From Sphingomonas sp. BK580 (GTDB lineage: Bacteria; Pseudomonadota; Alphaproteobacteria; Sphingomonadales; Sphingomonadaceae), in NCBI RefSeq assembly GCF_014194975.1, contig NZ_JACIAY010000004.1, positions 124,001 to 188,000 of the forward strand: DNA of 64,000 nt. The letters are read 5' to 3'. A model generated the notes under the pieces. The model saw only the letters and a list, made by a program, of their open reading frames with translations. It made no database searches and was not told the origin of the DNA. This document shows positions 1-9,524 of the stretch, piece by piece; position 1 is the stretch's first letter; every line of letters starts with the position of its first letter. The position numbers and the translations under genes were made by a program.

Positions 1-1334
1 TTCTTCACCACCGAGATGGCGCGGCGCACGCGGCCGAGCGCCTCGAAGTAGCGCAGCAGGATGACGGTGTCGGCGAGATAGGTGACGTCGACCGGTGTGC
101 TCATCCCGCCGACCAGCCCGTGCTGCGCCACGGTGAGGAAGGTGGTCGCGCCGCGGCGATTGAGATATTGCAGCAGCTCGTGGAGGTGGAGCACCAGCGC
201 CTGCTCGCCGGGCATCGCCGCCTGATAGCCGTTGAGGCTGTCGACCACGACGGTCTGCGCGTCATGCTCCTCGACGCAGCGGCGCACGCGCGCGGAGAAC
301 TCGCCCGGGGTCAGCTCGGCGGCGTCGACCTGCTCGAGCGTGAGGCGGCCCGCCTCGACCATCGCGGCGAGATCGATGCCGAGCGCGCGGGCGCGCTGCA
401 CCAGCGTGCCGACCTCCTCGTCGAACACGAACATCGCGGCGCGCTCGCCGCGTGCCACCGCGGTCGTGATGAAGGTGAGCATGAGCAGCGACTTGCCCGT
501 GCCCGCCGGGCCGAGCACCAGCACGCTGGAGCCGCGCTCGATGCCGCCGCCCAGCAGCCCGTTGAGCTCGGCCGTGTCGGTGGCGACGAGGTCACGCGCG
601 AAATCGCCCTTGTGCTCGGCCGAGATCAGGCGCGGATAAACGTGGACGCCGCCGGTGAGGATGGTGAAATCGTGGTAGCCGCCGCGGAATCGCCGCCCGC
701 GATATTTGATCACGCGCATCCGCCGCCGCTCGGCCCCGTAATCGGGGGCGAGCTCCTCCAGCCGGATCACGCCGTGCGCGACCGAGTGGACGGTCTTGTC
801 GTTGGTATCGGTGGTGAGGTCGTCGAGCATCACGACCGTGGCGCCGCTCCGCGCGAAATAATGCTTCAGCGCCAGGATCTGCCTGCGATAGCGCAGCGAG
901 CTCTGCGCGAGCAGACGGATCTCGGAGAGACTGTCGATCACTACGCGATCGGGGCGCGCGCGCTCGAACGCCTGGAAGATACGCTTGGTGGTCTCGCCCA
1001 GCTCGAGGTCGGAGGAGTAGAGCAGGCTCTGCTGCTGCTCCTCGTCGAGCAGGTTCTCGGGCGGGATCAGTTCATAGACGTCGACCCCCGTGAGGTCCCA
1101 GCCGTGTGCCGTCGCGGTGGCGCGCAGCTCGTCCTCCGTCTCCGAGAGCGTGACGTAGAGGCAGCGCTCGCCCAGCGCCGCACCGGCGAGCAGGAACTGC
1201 AAGGCGATGGTGGTCTTGCCGGTGCCGGGGCTGCCCTCGGTCAGGAAGGTGCGCGCTCGCTCCAGCCCGCCGCCGAGCACGTCATCGAGCCCGGCGATCC
1301 CGGTACGCGCGTCGCCTGCGCTGGTTACTGGCAC
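1..1334 (-). CDS. KaiC-like dual-domain RecA-family ATPase, 3' end missing
   Basis: About 444 residues are visible and the gene runs off the left edge, so the C-terminus is missing. There are two RecA/KaiC domains in tandem. The first has a Walker A motif GSPGTGKTT near residue 30 and the second has GPAGTGKS in the second half. Each is followed by a hydrophobic strand ending in Asp (VVIDSLSE and VVVDSLNGYQ), the expected Walker B. The family contains the cyanobacterial clock ATPase KaiC, but bacteria without a clock carry KaiC-like ATPases often linked to two-component signalling. No KaiB or kinase is visible here. The start is a GTG with GGAGG five bases upstream. The identity is secure at family level and the role is unknown. 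Confidence 0.88.
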   Translation of the reverse strand, partial: MPVTSAGDARTGIAGLDDVLGGGLERARTFLTEGSPGTGKTTIALQFLLAGAALGERCLYVTLSETEDELRATATAHGWDLTGVDVYELIPPENLLDEEQQQSLLYSSDLELGETTKRIFQAFERARPDRVVIDSLSEIRLLAQSSLRYRRQILALKHYFARSGATVVMLDDLTTDTNDKTVHSVAHGVIRLEELAPDYGAERRRMRVIKYRGRRFRGGYHDFTILTGGVHVYPRLISAEHKGDFARDLVATDTAELNGLLGGGIERGSSVLVLGPAGTGKSLLMLTFITTAVARGERAAMFVFDEEVGTLVQRARALGIDLAAMVEAGRLTLEQVDAAELTPGEFSARVRRCVEEHDAQTVVVDSLNGYQAAMPGEQALVLHLHELLQYLNRRGATTFLTVAQHGLVGGMSTPVDVTYLADTVILLRYFEALGRVRRAISVVK

Positions 1335-1463
1335 TTCTTCCTCCGCCCCATGTCGCGGCGCACCCTAGCACAGCCGCGCGGGGAGGGTAGCGCGAGCGCG
1401 TTGAGGGGGATCAAAGCGACCAAGCGAAGGTGCTCCCCGCCATGCGGCGAGGATCGTTTCAGC

Positions 1464-2738
1464 TCACCCGTGCCGGAACGTCACCAGCGTCTCCGGTCGC
1501 ATCTCGATCGAATAGCCCGGCGCGGTCGGCACCTGATAGGCGCCGTCGCGCACGACGCAGGGTTCGAGGAAATGTTCGTGGAGATGATCGACATATTCGG
1601 CCACGCGCCCCTCGGCGGTGCCGGCGAAGCAGAGATAGTCGATCATGGCGAGATGCTGGACATATTCGCACAGGCCCACGCCGCCGGCATGCGGGCAGAC
1701 CGGCAGCTCGGCCTTGGCGGCCATCAGCAGCACCGCGAGCACCTCGTTGACGCCGCCCAGTCGACAGGCATCGATCTGCACCACGTCGATCGCGCCCTCG
1801 GCGATGAACTGCTTGAAGACGATGCGGTTCTGGCACATCTCGCCGGTCGCGACCTGGACCGGGGCGACGCCGCGGCGGATCGCGGCATGGCCGGCGACGT
1901 CGTCGGGGCTGGTCGGCTCCTCGATGAACCAGGGCCGCGCGAAGGCGAGCGCGTTGACGTGATCGATCGCCTGGCCGACTTCCCACACCTGGTTGGCGTC
2001 GATCATCAGCACCGCGTCCTCGCCGATCGCGCGGCGCGCGATGCCGACGCGGCGGACGTCGTCGTCGAGGCTGACGCCGACCTTGAGCTTCACGTGGCGG
2101 AAGCCCTCGGCGATCGCCTCGCGGCACAGCCGCTCGAGCTTCTCGTCCGAATAGCCGAGCCAGCCCGCCGAGGTGGTGTAGCAGGGGTAGCCGGAGCGCT
2201 CGAGTTCGGCGATGCGCTGTTCCTTGCCCGCGGCGCGCGCCGTGAGCAGCGCCAGCGCCTCCTCCTCGTCGATATAGTCGGTCAGGTAGGTGAAGGGGAT
2301 CTGCCGCACCAGTTCGGCGGGGGTCATCTCCGCGACGAGTCGCCACAGCGGCTGGCCCGCCTGCTTGGCGAGCAGGTCCCACACCGCGTTGACGACCGCG
2401 CCCGTGGCGAGATGGATCACACCCTTGTCGGGACCGACCCAGCGCAGCTGGCTGTCGCCCGTGACGCGGCGCCAGAAGGCGGCGCCGTCGGCGCGCACCG
2501 TCGCGAGGTCGAGGCCGACGACCAGCGGGCGCAGCGCCTCGATCGCGGCGCAGCACAGATCGTTGCCGCGCCCGATCGTGAAGGTGAGGCCGTGGCCGTC
2601 GAGGCCCGGCGTGTCGGTCTCGAGGATGCAATAGGCCGCGGAATAGTCCGGATCGGGGTTCATCGCGTCCGAGCCGTCGAGCGAGGCCGACGTCGGGAAG
2701 CGTAGGTCGAGCACCTGCAGGCCGGTGATCACGGTCAT
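1464..2738 (-). CDS. fucD: L-fuconate dehydratase (enolase superfamily)
   Basis: A protein of 424 residues in the mandelate racemase/muconate lactonizing branch of the enolase superfamily. It should dehydrate L-fuconate to 2-keto-3-deoxy-L-fuconate in the cytoplasm. It has the N-terminal capping domain and a C-terminal barrel with KLKVG (base Lys), MIDANQVWE (first metal Asp), EEPTSPDD and the CPHAGGVGLCE segment typical of fuconate dehydratases. An upstream in-frame extension to 2894 exists, but the chosen ATG starts the family N-terminus MTVITGLQVLD and follows a G-rich sequence. It is separated from the fucose operon by the IclR, GH31 and receptor genes but belongs to the same pathway. The 267-base gap upstream contains no further gene. 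Confidence 0.88.
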   Translation of the reverse strand: MTVITGLQVLDLRFPTSASLDGSDAMNPDPDYSAAYCILETDTPGLDGHGLTFTIGRGNDLCCAAIEALRPLVVGLDLATVRADGAAFWRRVTGDSQLRWVGPDKGVIHLATGAVVNAVWDLLAKQAGQPLWRLVAEMTPAELVRQIPFTYLTDYIDEEEALALLTARAAGKEQRIAELERSGYPCYTTSAGWLGYSDEKLERLCREAIAEGFRHVKLKVGVSLDDDVRRVGIARRAIGEDAVLMIDANQVWEVGQAIDHVNALAFARPWFIEEPTSPDDVAGHAAIRRGVAPVQVATGEMCQNRIVFKQFIAEGAIDVVQIDACRLGGVNEVLAVLLMAAKAELPVCPHAGGVGLCEYVQHLAMIDYLCFAGTAEGRVAEYVDHLHEHFLEPCVVRDGAYQVPTAPGYSIEMRPETLVTFRHG

Positions 2739-3005
2739 GCCGCCACCCCCGTCTCGAGCGCGCCGACAGCTGCGTTGCGATAGCCCAAAATGATGCCGCC
2801 TCCCCCTGGTGGTCTGTTCGCAGGTGCTACCAATGTTCACGGGTGCGCACAACGGGGATGATGGGCCGGTGGCTGCCCCCTGATCTGCCGTCATCCCGCA
2901 CTCGTCTCAGGACCGACGTTCCGCGGGCGCGCCGCGCGCGGGAGGTGCCGCACGGCGGGTCCCCGGACGCGCGCAGCACACCAGCCGAAGGGCCGTCGGC
3001 GCCGC

Positions 3006-3794
3006 TCAATACAGCCGGCTGTCCGCCTCGACGAGCTGCGCCGAGATCGCGTCGGCCGCCTCGCGCACCGACTTCGCCGCGCCGCGTGGCATCAGGTCGG
3101 CGCCGATCTTCTTGAGGAAGGGCACGGTCAGCGCCGCCGCCGCCGCGCCGCCGCGCATGACCGGCGCGGAGATGTCGGTGACGCCGGTGACGAACGGGCT
3201 CGGCGTCAGCTCGACCCGTCGCTCGCGCACCGCGTCGGCGTGCGCGCGGAAGTCGGCGAGTTCCTCGGGCGAGAGCGACGGGTCGAACAGCGCCTCCCAG
3301 CGCCGCCGCACGTCCTCGGGCTGGAAGGCATAGAGCACCGCGCCCGAGGCGACCTGGGCCAGCGGCTTGCGATAGCCGACGCGCACCGAGAAGCCGAGCT
3401 GCTCGCTCGACTCCATCCGCGCCACCACGACCATCTCGCCCAGGGTGTGGAGTGCGAGGTGGCAGGATTGCTGGATGTCGAGCGAGAGCTGCCGCATCAC
3501 CGGGAGCGCGACCTCGACCAGGCTCTGCGTGCGCGGCTGCTTCATGCCGAGCGAGAACAGCCGGTCGGTGAGGAAATAGCCGTCGTCGCTCGGGTCTTGA
3601 TCGAGATAGCCGCGGAACTGCAGCACCTGCACCATGCGGAACAGCTCGCCGTGGCTGCGCCCGAGCCGGTTGACGATCGCGGTGAAGGTGAGCGGGGCGG
3701 GGGCGGCGGCGAGCAGCTCGAGGATGTCGAGCCCCTTCTCCAGCGCGGGCGCGCGGTAGCGGCGCTCGTCCTCGCCCGCGCTGTCGTCGATCAT
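3006..3794 (-). CDS. IclR-family transcriptional regulator
   Basis: A protein of 262 residues, the usual IclR length. Residues about 16-75 form the winged helix-turn-helix (ALEKGLDILELLA, then SHGELFRMVQVLQFRGYL). Residues about 85-255 form the GAF-like effector domain, with the family phrases VGYRKPLAQVASGAVLYAF and ITDISAPV-like VTDISAPV. The gene lies between L-fuconate dehydratase and GH31 in the same direction, so it is the best local candidate for controlling the fucose genes, with a sugar acid as possible effector. That role is inference. The ATG at 3794 is the natural start, and the family length is met without extension. Confidence 0.9.
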   Translation of the reverse strand: MIDDSAGEDERRYRAPALEKGLDILELLAAAPAPLTFTAIVNRLGRSHGELFRMVQVLQFRGYLDQDPSDDGYFLTDRLFSLGMKQPRTQSLVEVALPVMRQLSLDIQQSCHLALHTLGEMVVVARMESSEQLGFSVRVGYRKPLAQVASGAVLYAFQPEDVRRRWEALFDPSLSPEELADFRAHADAVRERRVELTPSPFVTGVTDISAPVMRGGAAAAALTVPFLKKIGADLMPRGAAKSVREAADAISAQLVEADSRLY

Positions 3795-3929
3795 CGGCGT
3801 CCCCCTCCGGTGTCGCGCCTCGGCGCGTCTGTCAGACGCTGTGTAGGCGGGGGAGGGGGACCGCGGTCAAGGACTTCGTCCTCACGACGGAGCGGCGTCC
3901 GTCATCGGGTGACGTCTGTCCCTTCTCAC

Positions 3930-4024
3930 CGTCGTCCCGGACGCGTCGCGGGATCCAGCGATCCGCGAGGGCACCGGCCGCCGACGATGCGGCCGGTGGA
4001 TCCCGGACCAACTCCGGGCCGACG
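3930..4024. repeat. REPIN-like dyad element, 95 bp
   Basis: A 95-base element in the gap between GH31 and the IclR gene. The ends CGTCGTCCCGG (3930-3940) and CCGGGCCGACG (4014-4024) are inverted repeats matching at 10 of 11 positions. Each end is itself part of a short palindrome. The last 29 bases align without gaps to the last 29 bases of the element at 46192-46287. It contains no gene. Confidence 0.7.
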
Positions 4025-4062
4025 GAGGCAGGGCTCGGCCAAGCGTCGGGCGGAACTCCGCG

Positions 4063-6390
4063 TTACCGCCCCACCACCTTCACCAGTCCCGCCACCGCCT
4101 GGCCGGTCGGCAGCGCGCCCGAGGCGGTGAGCCGCCCCGCCGCCTCGTCCCAGCGCAGCGTCGCGCTGCGGCCGCCGCTCTTCTGATAGGCGTTGGTGGT
4201 GCCGTCGTCGTCGTACAGCCGCGCGGTCGCGTCACGGCCGGGGAAGACGCGGATCTCGGCGAGCGCCTGCTTCGCCGACGTGTTCGCCACCGGCGCGCCG
4301 ATCGGCACGATCGAGCCCGCTCTGACGAACAGCGGCATGCGCTCGATCGGCGCCGCGGCGTCGATCCACTGGCCGCCGGCGTGCTTCTGGTTGGTCCACC
4401 AGTCGTACCAGTCGCTGCCCGCGGGCAGGTACACGCGCCGGCTGGTCGCGCCCTGCTCGGTCACCGGCGCCACCAGGAAGGCGGGGCCGAACATATATTC
4501 GTCGCCGACGGTCGCCACCTGCGGGTCGCCGGCGAAGTCCATCCACAGCGCGCGCATGAACGGCGCGCCGGTCTCATAGGTGGTCCGCGCCAGCGGATAG
4601 ATGTACGGCAGCAGCGCGTAGCGCAGCTTCGACCAGCTCGCCAGGATCGGCTCGGCCGCGGCGCCATAGTCCCAGATCGCGGTCGCCGGGCGCTGGCCGT
4701 GGATCCGCAGCGTCGGGGTGAAGCTGTTGTACTGGAACCAGCGCACGAACAGCTCGGGATAGTCCGGATAGTTCGCGCCCATCGCGGTGGCGCCCGCCGG
4801 GCTGAGCAGCGGCGCGTGCGCCGGCTTGCTGCTGCCGGGATACTGCCAGCCGCCGGTGTCGCTCGACCAGAGCGCGATGCCCGAAGCGGTCATGTTGAGC
4901 CCCGTCGGCACCTGGCGGCGCAGCGACTCCCAGGTCGACTGGATGTCCGACGACCAGAACAGGCAGCCGTTCGCCTGCGTGCCGAGATAGGCCGCGCGGC
5001 ACAGGATCATGTTTCGGAAGTCGGGGCGATCGCGCCGCGATCCCTCGGCCGCGCCGTCGGTGTGAAGCAGCGGAAAGACGTTGTGGTAACGGTCGCCCGA
5101 GCCGATCGAGTAGAAATAGCCGTCGGGCACGAGATCGGGCTCGGTCTCGTCCAGCCAGAGATAGTCGAAGCCCTGGCTCAGGATATTGTCCCGCACCTTG
5201 CCCCAGAACCAGCCGCGGGCCGCGGGGTTGGTCGAATCGATCAGCGCGCCGGCGCGGTCGGAGCGCACCGGCAGGCCGTCGACGGTCTTGCCGTCGGCGT
5301 CCTTGAGGAACCAACCCTTGGCGTCCAGCTCGTTGAAGTAGCGGCTCTCCTTCTCGAAGCGCGGCCAGACCGAGATGATCGAGTGGAGCCCGCGCTGGTG
5401 CAGCTCACGGTTCATGCCGGCGGGATCGGGGAAGAAGTTCCGGTCGATGTCGAGCTGGCCCATGCGGGTCCAGTGGAACCAGTCGAGCACCATCATATCG
5501 AGCGGGTAGCCGCGGCTGCGATAGCCGTCCGCCACCGCCATCAGCTCCTGCTGGCTCTCGTAGCGCGCCTTGGACTGGATCAGGCCGAAGGCGGCCTTGG
5601 GCGGCAGCGGGGTCTTGCCGGTCAGCTTGGCATAGCCGGCGTAGAGCTCGTCGCTCGAGTTCCCGGTGATGACGAAGAAGCTGACCCGGTCGCCCACCTC
5701 GCTCTCGAAGCGGGTCTGGCCGTGGATCCCCGGCGAGACGCGGGTGGCGGAGGGATTGTCCCACACGATCGCGTAGTTGCGGCTGGAGACGAGGACGGGC
5801 ACGCAGACCTGCTCGCCCGCCGGCGCGTCATACCAGTGGCGGCAGTCGATCGTGCGCCCGCGCAGGTCGAGGATGCCCTCCTGGTTCTGCCCGAGACCGT
5901 AGAAATGCTCGTTCGGGTCGGCCTCGAAATTCGCGCCGACGAGGAAGGTCTTCTCGCCCGAGACGGTATGCGGCGCCATCGACCAGCCGCCCATGCTGAT
6001 CGTGCGCCCGTCCGCGGTGGTGATCGCGACCGAGACCGGCGGCAGCGAAGGGGCGAAATAGCGCTGCATCTGGCTCGGCGCGCCGGGCCAGGGCTGCGCC
6101 CTCACGGTGACGTTCAGCGCGCCCGAGGCGAAGACATCGCCCGCCTGGGTGGTGCTGTGCGACCAGCCCGCGGCGTCGGCCGCGGCGCTGATGCCGTAGC
6201 CGGGCTTGCCGTCGGCCTGGTCGCGCTCGGTCGCGATCGTGACGCGGACGATGTTGGGCGCATAGGGTTCGATCGCGACGAGGCTGCCGTTGCGGTCCAC
6301 CGTGGCGACCGGCTCGGCGACCGCCTGCGTGCCGAGCGCGAGCAGCCCGAGCGGTAGCGTTCGCGCCCAGCGCGCCGTCCTGCGGTTCAT
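4063..6390 (-). CDS. GH31 family glycoside hydrolase, exported (alpha-xylosidase/alpha-glucosidase type)
   Basis: A protein of 775 residues with a signal peptide of about 25 residues (hydrophobic core LPLGLLALGT, cleavage after AVA). An N-terminal galactose-mutarotase-like beta-sandwich precedes the TIM barrel (residues about 260-600) and the C-terminal beta domains. The expected nucleophile is Asp414 in YLWLDETEPD and the expected acid/base is Asp482 in FWSSDIQSTWE. GGWQYPG and RWFQYNSFTPTLRIHGQRP are typical GH31 barrel segments. GH31 includes alpha-glucosidases, alpha-xylosidases and transglucosylases. With a fucosidase and esterases nearby, alpha-xylosidase action on xyloglucan fragments is attractive but not proven. 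The protein probably acts in the periplasm, and two candidate operators lie just upstream. Confidence 0.88.
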   Translation of the reverse strand: MNRRTARWARTLPLGLLALGTQAVAEPVATVDRNGSLVAIEPYAPNIVRVTIATERDQADGKPGYGISAAADAAGWSHSTTQAGDVFASGALNVTVRAQPWPGAPSQMQRYFAPSLPPVSVAITTADGRTISMGGWSMAPHTVSGEKTFLVGANFEADPNEHFYGLGQNQEGILDLRGRTIDCRHWYDAPAGEQVCVPVLVSSRNYAIVWDNPSATRVSPGIHGQTRFESEVGDRVSFFVITGNSSDELYAGYAKLTGKTPLPPKAAFGLIQSKARYESQQELMAVADGYRSRGYPLDMMVLDWFHWTRMGQLDIDRNFFPDPAGMNRELHQRGLHSIISVWPRFEKESRYFNELDAKGWFLKDADGKTVDGLPVRSDRAGALIDSTNPAARGWFWGKVRDNILSQGFDYLWLDETEPDLVPDGYFYSIGSGDRYHNVFPLLHTDGAAEGSRRDRPDFRNMILCRAAYLGTQANGCLFWSSDIQSTWESLRRQVPTGLNMTASGIALWSSDTGGWQYPGSSKPAHAPLLSPAGATAMGANYPDYPELFVRWFQYNSFTPTLRIHGQRPATAIWDYGAAAEPILASWSKLRYALLPYIYPLARTTYETGAPFMRALWMDFAGDPQVATVGDEYMFGPAFLVAPVTEQGATSRRVYLPAGSDWYDWWTNQKHAGGQWIDAAAPIERMPLFVRAGSIVPIGAPVANTSAKQALAEIRVFPGRDATARLYDDDGTTNAYQKSGGRSATLRWDEAAGRLTASGALPTGQAVAGLVKVVGR

Positions 6391-6428
6391 CGTCTTCCCC
6401 TCCGATTAGTCAGACAGCTTGTGCCGAT

Positions 6429-6439
6429 GTGAACGTTAT
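6429..6439 (-). promoter_or_regulatory. Candidate operator GTGAACGTTAT upstream of GH31
   Basis: GTGAACGTTAT lies about 40 bases upstream of the GH31 start codon. The core GTGAACGTT also occurs at 9495-9506 (GTGAACGTTCTC on the minus strand) in front of the TonB-dependent receptor. The central CG dyad resembles LacI/GalR-type operators. No LacI-family gene is in the window. The role is inferred only from position and recurrence. Confidence 0.4.
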
Positions 6440-6455
6440 TGCTCAAGCGGTATTC

Positions 6456-6467
6456 GGTAGCGGTACC
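6456..6467. promoter_or_regulatory. LacI-like palindrome GGTAGCGGTACC upstream of GH31
   Basis: GGTAGCGGTACC is symmetric except at positions 5 and 8 and has a central CG. It lies 66 bases upstream of the GH31 ATG, in the 120-base gap between the receptor gene and GH31. The regulator is unknown. Confidence 0.35.
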
Positions 6468-6510
6468 ATCGGAGCGACGCCCGCGGCGGCCGCGCGGGCG
6501 TCCGATCGCG

Positions 6511-9414
6511 TCAGTAGGTCAGCCGCGCCGTGATGCTGACGCGACGGTCGTTGAGCACCGAGGATTGCGGGCGGCTGGCGACGCCGTAATAGGTGCGGTT
6601 CTCGGTGTTGGTCAGGTTGGTGCCGTCGACGGTGAGGCCGAAGTTGGGCGTCACGGTGAGCGTCACCGAGGCGTCGAGCTGCCCGCGCGCGTCGTTGAAG
6701 ATCGGCAGGTTGCCCGATCCGTTGCCGCGCGTGGTCACGACATATTTCGAGCGCCAGTTGTAGGCGACCCGCGCCGACAGCGCGCCGCGGTCGTAGAAGC
6801 CGATCAGATTGTAGCTGTACTTGGACAATTGCTCGAGCGGCACGTTGAGCGCCGCGCCGCTGGTGTCCTGCGCGTCGGGCGACGGCGCCTTGCTGTCGAC
6901 ATAGGTGAAGTTCGCCTGCGCGCCGAAGCCCGACAGCCATCCCGGCAGGAAATCGAGGAAGGTGTTGCCGCCGACCTCGAAGCCCTTGATCTTGCCGTCG
7001 TCGCCGTTGACCGGACGGGTGACCTGATAGACGTAGTCGACCCCGTTGAACGAATAGGTCTCGGGCGCGGTGATGGTGGCGATGAAGCCATCGACCTTCT
7101 TGTAGAAGCCCGCCGCGTAGATCGATCCGGTGCGCGAGAAGTAATATTCCAGGCTGGCGTCGAGCTGGTCCGCGGTGAGCGGGCGCAGGTCGGCGTTGCC
7201 CGAGGTCGCGGTGCGCTGGCCGTTGGTGGGATTGTTCTCGAAGATCGTGATGTTGGGGTTGAGCTGGTCGAAGCCCGGACGCGTCAGCGCCTTGGACGCG
7301 GCGAGGCGCAGCTGCAGCTTGTCGGTGAAGTGGAACGCGAGGTTCAGGCTCGGCAGCGCCTTGGTATAGTCGGAGTCGACGTTCACCGGATTGAAGGTGA
7401 TCGGGCCGTTGCCGTAGATCGGCGCCCCGGTGATCGCGTCGGTCCCGGTCTGCACCCGCGGCGACGAGCCGACGAAGCCAGCGGTGCTCACCTTGGTCTT
7501 GATCAGCCGCACGCCGATGTTGCCGTCGATCGGCACCGCGCCGCCGCTGCCGAAGCGCGCCACGCCGTAGGCGGTGTAGGTCTTCTCGCCCTGCGTATTG
7601 CGGTCCGACGGCACGTAGCCGACGCCGGCGAGCAGCGCCGCCTGCTGCGACGGATCGACGAACGGGGCCAGCGTCTGCCGAGTCGCGCCATAGTCGAGTA
7701 CCGTGTCGCGATCGAAGAACACCGCGCTGGTGGGCACGTCCTGGAAGCCGCGGTAGAGATCGCCGCGGAACAGCCGCTGCTCGTAGAGATCGGGCGAGAG
7801 CGCGCGGGTGAGGCCGTAATATTGGTAGGTCGAGCTGTCGGTCACCGCCGAGCGATCGGTATAGCGCAGGCCGCCCGCGAGCGACTTCAGGAAGCCGCCG
7901 TCGACCTTGTACTCGACGTCGAAGCGCCCGGCATATTCGGTGCCGACCGAATGCTCGATATGGTCGAGATAGCCCGCTCCCGAGGCGTAATTGGCCGGAT
8001 CGCTGACCAGCCCGTTGCCGTTGGCGGGATCACTGTCGGGCGAGATGATCATCGACGGCACGCCGCTGCCGACCGAGGTGGTCAGCCGCTCCGCGGTGGA
8101 GGCGAGGATCACGATCGAGCGCTGCCCGTCGGTGACGCCGCGGATATACTGGAAATCGCCGTTGATCGTCAGCCGATCGCTCGGCTGCCATTTGGCGTTG
8201 AGCGAATAGTCGTTGGTGACCGAGTGGCGCTGCTCGAGGCTGGTGTTGGCGTTGACCGGCACGTTGACGAACGTGCCGCTGCGGAAGTTGCCCTCGCTGT
8301 CGTAGGTGAACGGTCGCGTGTAGTCCGGCGTGATCGGATTGTCGCCGGTGTAGGCGAAGAAGCTGTAGTCGCCGTAGCGGAACTTATAGTCCGAGCGGAC
8401 ATATTCGGCGGTGACGTCGATCGTGTCGGTCGGGCGCCACTGCACCGCGGCGTCAATGCCGAGGCGGCGGCGATCGCCGAGATACTGCCCGATGCCGACG
8501 CCGTGCGAGAGGTACGTCGGCTGGCCGAGCCGGCCGAGCCCTTGCGCGGTGGCATAGTCGGTCGCGTTGACCGGCGCGCCGCTCGCGTTGAGCTGGTCGT
8601 TGAGCAGGTAGAAGGGCTGGCTCGAGATCTGGTCCTGGCGGAACGCGGTCTCCTGATAGGCGACGTCGAGCAGCACGCCGATCTCGCCGACGCCGGTCTG
8701 CCAGCGATCCGACACCAGCAGGTTCGCCTGCGGCTTGGTGCCGTCGTACAGGTCGTAGTAATTGGCGGTCGCGCTGGCGGAGAGCTTGAAGCCGTCGAAG
8801 TCGAACGGCTTGCGGGTGCGCAGGTTGACCAGCCCGCCGATGCCGCCCTCGATCAGATTGGCCGACGGGTTCTTGTAGACGTCGACGCCGGCGAGCAGCT
8901 CGGAGGGCACGTCCTCCAGGCTGAGCGTGCGGCCGTTGTTGGCGGTGAACACGTCGCGCCCGTTGATCTCGGTGCGCACCTGGCTGAGCCCGCGGATCGC
9001 GATCGAGCTGCCCTCGCCGTAGCTGCGCTGGATCTGGATGCCGGTGATCCGCTGCAACGCCTCGGCGACGTTGCGGTCGGGCAGCTTGCCGATGTCCTCG
9101 GCGACGATCGAGTCGACGATCTGGTCGGCGTAGCGCTTGATCCCCTGCGCGCTGCTGAGGCTCGCGCGGACACCGGTGACGACGACGTCACCGCCGCTGG
9201 CATCGCTGTTGCCGTTGCCGGGATCGGCGGTGCCCTGGTCGCCGCTCGGTGCGGTGACCCCGCTGCCCGTGCCCGGCTGCTGGGCCGCGGGAGGGGAGCC
9301 TTCCTGCGTCTGCGCGTGCGCGGGCGCGCCTGCCAGCAGCAGCGCCGCCGCCGACACCGTCAGTGCCAGCCGCGCCCGCGCGCCGCGCGCGATGAACCCG
9401 TTACCCGTCATCAT
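6511..9414 (-). CDS. TonB-dependent receptor, oligosaccharide type
   Basis: A protein of 967 residues with a signal peptide ending near AHAQ (residue 35). A low-complexity linker leads to the TonB-box-like DVVVTG at about 76-81. A plug domain (about 90-210) contains IVAEDIGKLPDRNVAEALQ and GIQIQRS, followed by a 22-strand-type barrel. It ends with the C-terminal outer-membrane signature SITARLTY. There is no extra N-terminal signalling (STN) domain, so sigma-factor signalling is not expected. Receptors of this subgroup in sphingomonads and caulobacters usually import plant oligosaccharides. Being next to GH31 and opposite an SGNH esterase, this one probably imports the glycan whose fucose and other sugars are processed here (inference). 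Confidence 0.93.
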   Translation of the reverse strand: MMTGNGFIARGARARLALTVSAAALLLAGAPAHAQTQEGSPPAAQQPGTGSGVTAPSGDQGTADPGNGNSDASGGDVVVTGVRASLSSAQGIKRYADQIVDSIVAEDIGKLPDRNVAEALQRITGIQIQRSYGEGSSIAIRGLSQVRTEINGRDVFTANNGRTLSLEDVPSELLAGVDVYKNPSANLIEGGIGGLVNLRTRKPFDFDGFKLSASATANYYDLYDGTKPQANLLVSDRWQTGVGEIGVLLDVAYQETAFRQDQISSQPFYLLNDQLNASGAPVNATDYATAQGLGRLGQPTYLSHGVGIGQYLGDRRRLGIDAAVQWRPTDTIDVTAEYVRSDYKFRYGDYSFFAYTGDNPITPDYTRPFTYDSEGNFRSGTFVNVPVNANTSLEQRHSVTNDYSLNAKWQPSDRLTINGDFQYIRGVTDGQRSIVILASTAERLTTSVGSGVPSMIISPDSDPANGNGLVSDPANYASGAGYLDHIEHSVGTEYAGRFDVEYKVDGGFLKSLAGGLRYTDRSAVTDSSTYQYYGLTRALSPDLYEQRLFRGDLYRGFQDVPTSAVFFDRDTVLDYGATRQTLAPFVDPSQQAALLAGVGYVPSDRNTQGEKTYTAYGVARFGSGGAVPIDGNIGVRLIKTKVSTAGFVGSSPRVQTGTDAITGAPIYGNGPITFNPVNVDSDYTKALPSLNLAFHFTDKLQLRLAASKALTRPGFDQLNPNITIFENNPTNGQRTATSGNADLRPLTADQLDASLEYYFSRTGSIYAAGFYKKVDGFIATITAPETYSFNGVDYVYQVTRPVNGDDGKIKGFEVGGNTFLDFLPGWLSGFGAQANFTYVDSKAPSPDAQDTSGAALNVPLEQLSKYSYNLIGFYDRGALSARVAYNWRSKYVVTTRGNGSGNLPIFNDARGQLDASVTLTVTPNFGLTVDGTNLTNTENRTYYGVASRPQSSVLNDRRVSITARLTY

Positions 9415-9494
9415 CCTCGTCCTCCCTGCGCCGGCGCATCCATCGCGCCCGCGGCCCTGTCACCGGCGGGCGTCTCGTTGCTGCGGCGGCGCCC

Positions 9495-9506
9495 GAGAAC
9501 GTTCAC
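9495..9506 (-). promoter_or_regulatory. Candidate operator GTGAACGTTCTC upstream of receptor
   Basis: Read on the minus strand this is GTGAACGTTCTC. It contains the palindrome GAACGTTC and shares GTGAACGTT with the site at 6429-6439. It lies about 80 bases upstream of the receptor start, in the divergent gap with the SGNH esterase gene. Confidence 0.4.
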
Positions 9507-9524
9507 TACTGCAGGATCCATCAT

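Noticed and set aside
1..1334. A circadian kaiABC locus
   Set aside because: Only a KaiC-like ATPase is visible. KaiA and KaiB are absent, and such ATPases are common outside cyanobacteria.
120..2705. An 861-residue plus-strand open frame opposite KaiC and fuconate dehydratase
   Set aside because: Composition is dominated by Arg, Ala, Glu and His with no domain. It lies antisense to two clear genes and is a result of high GC content.
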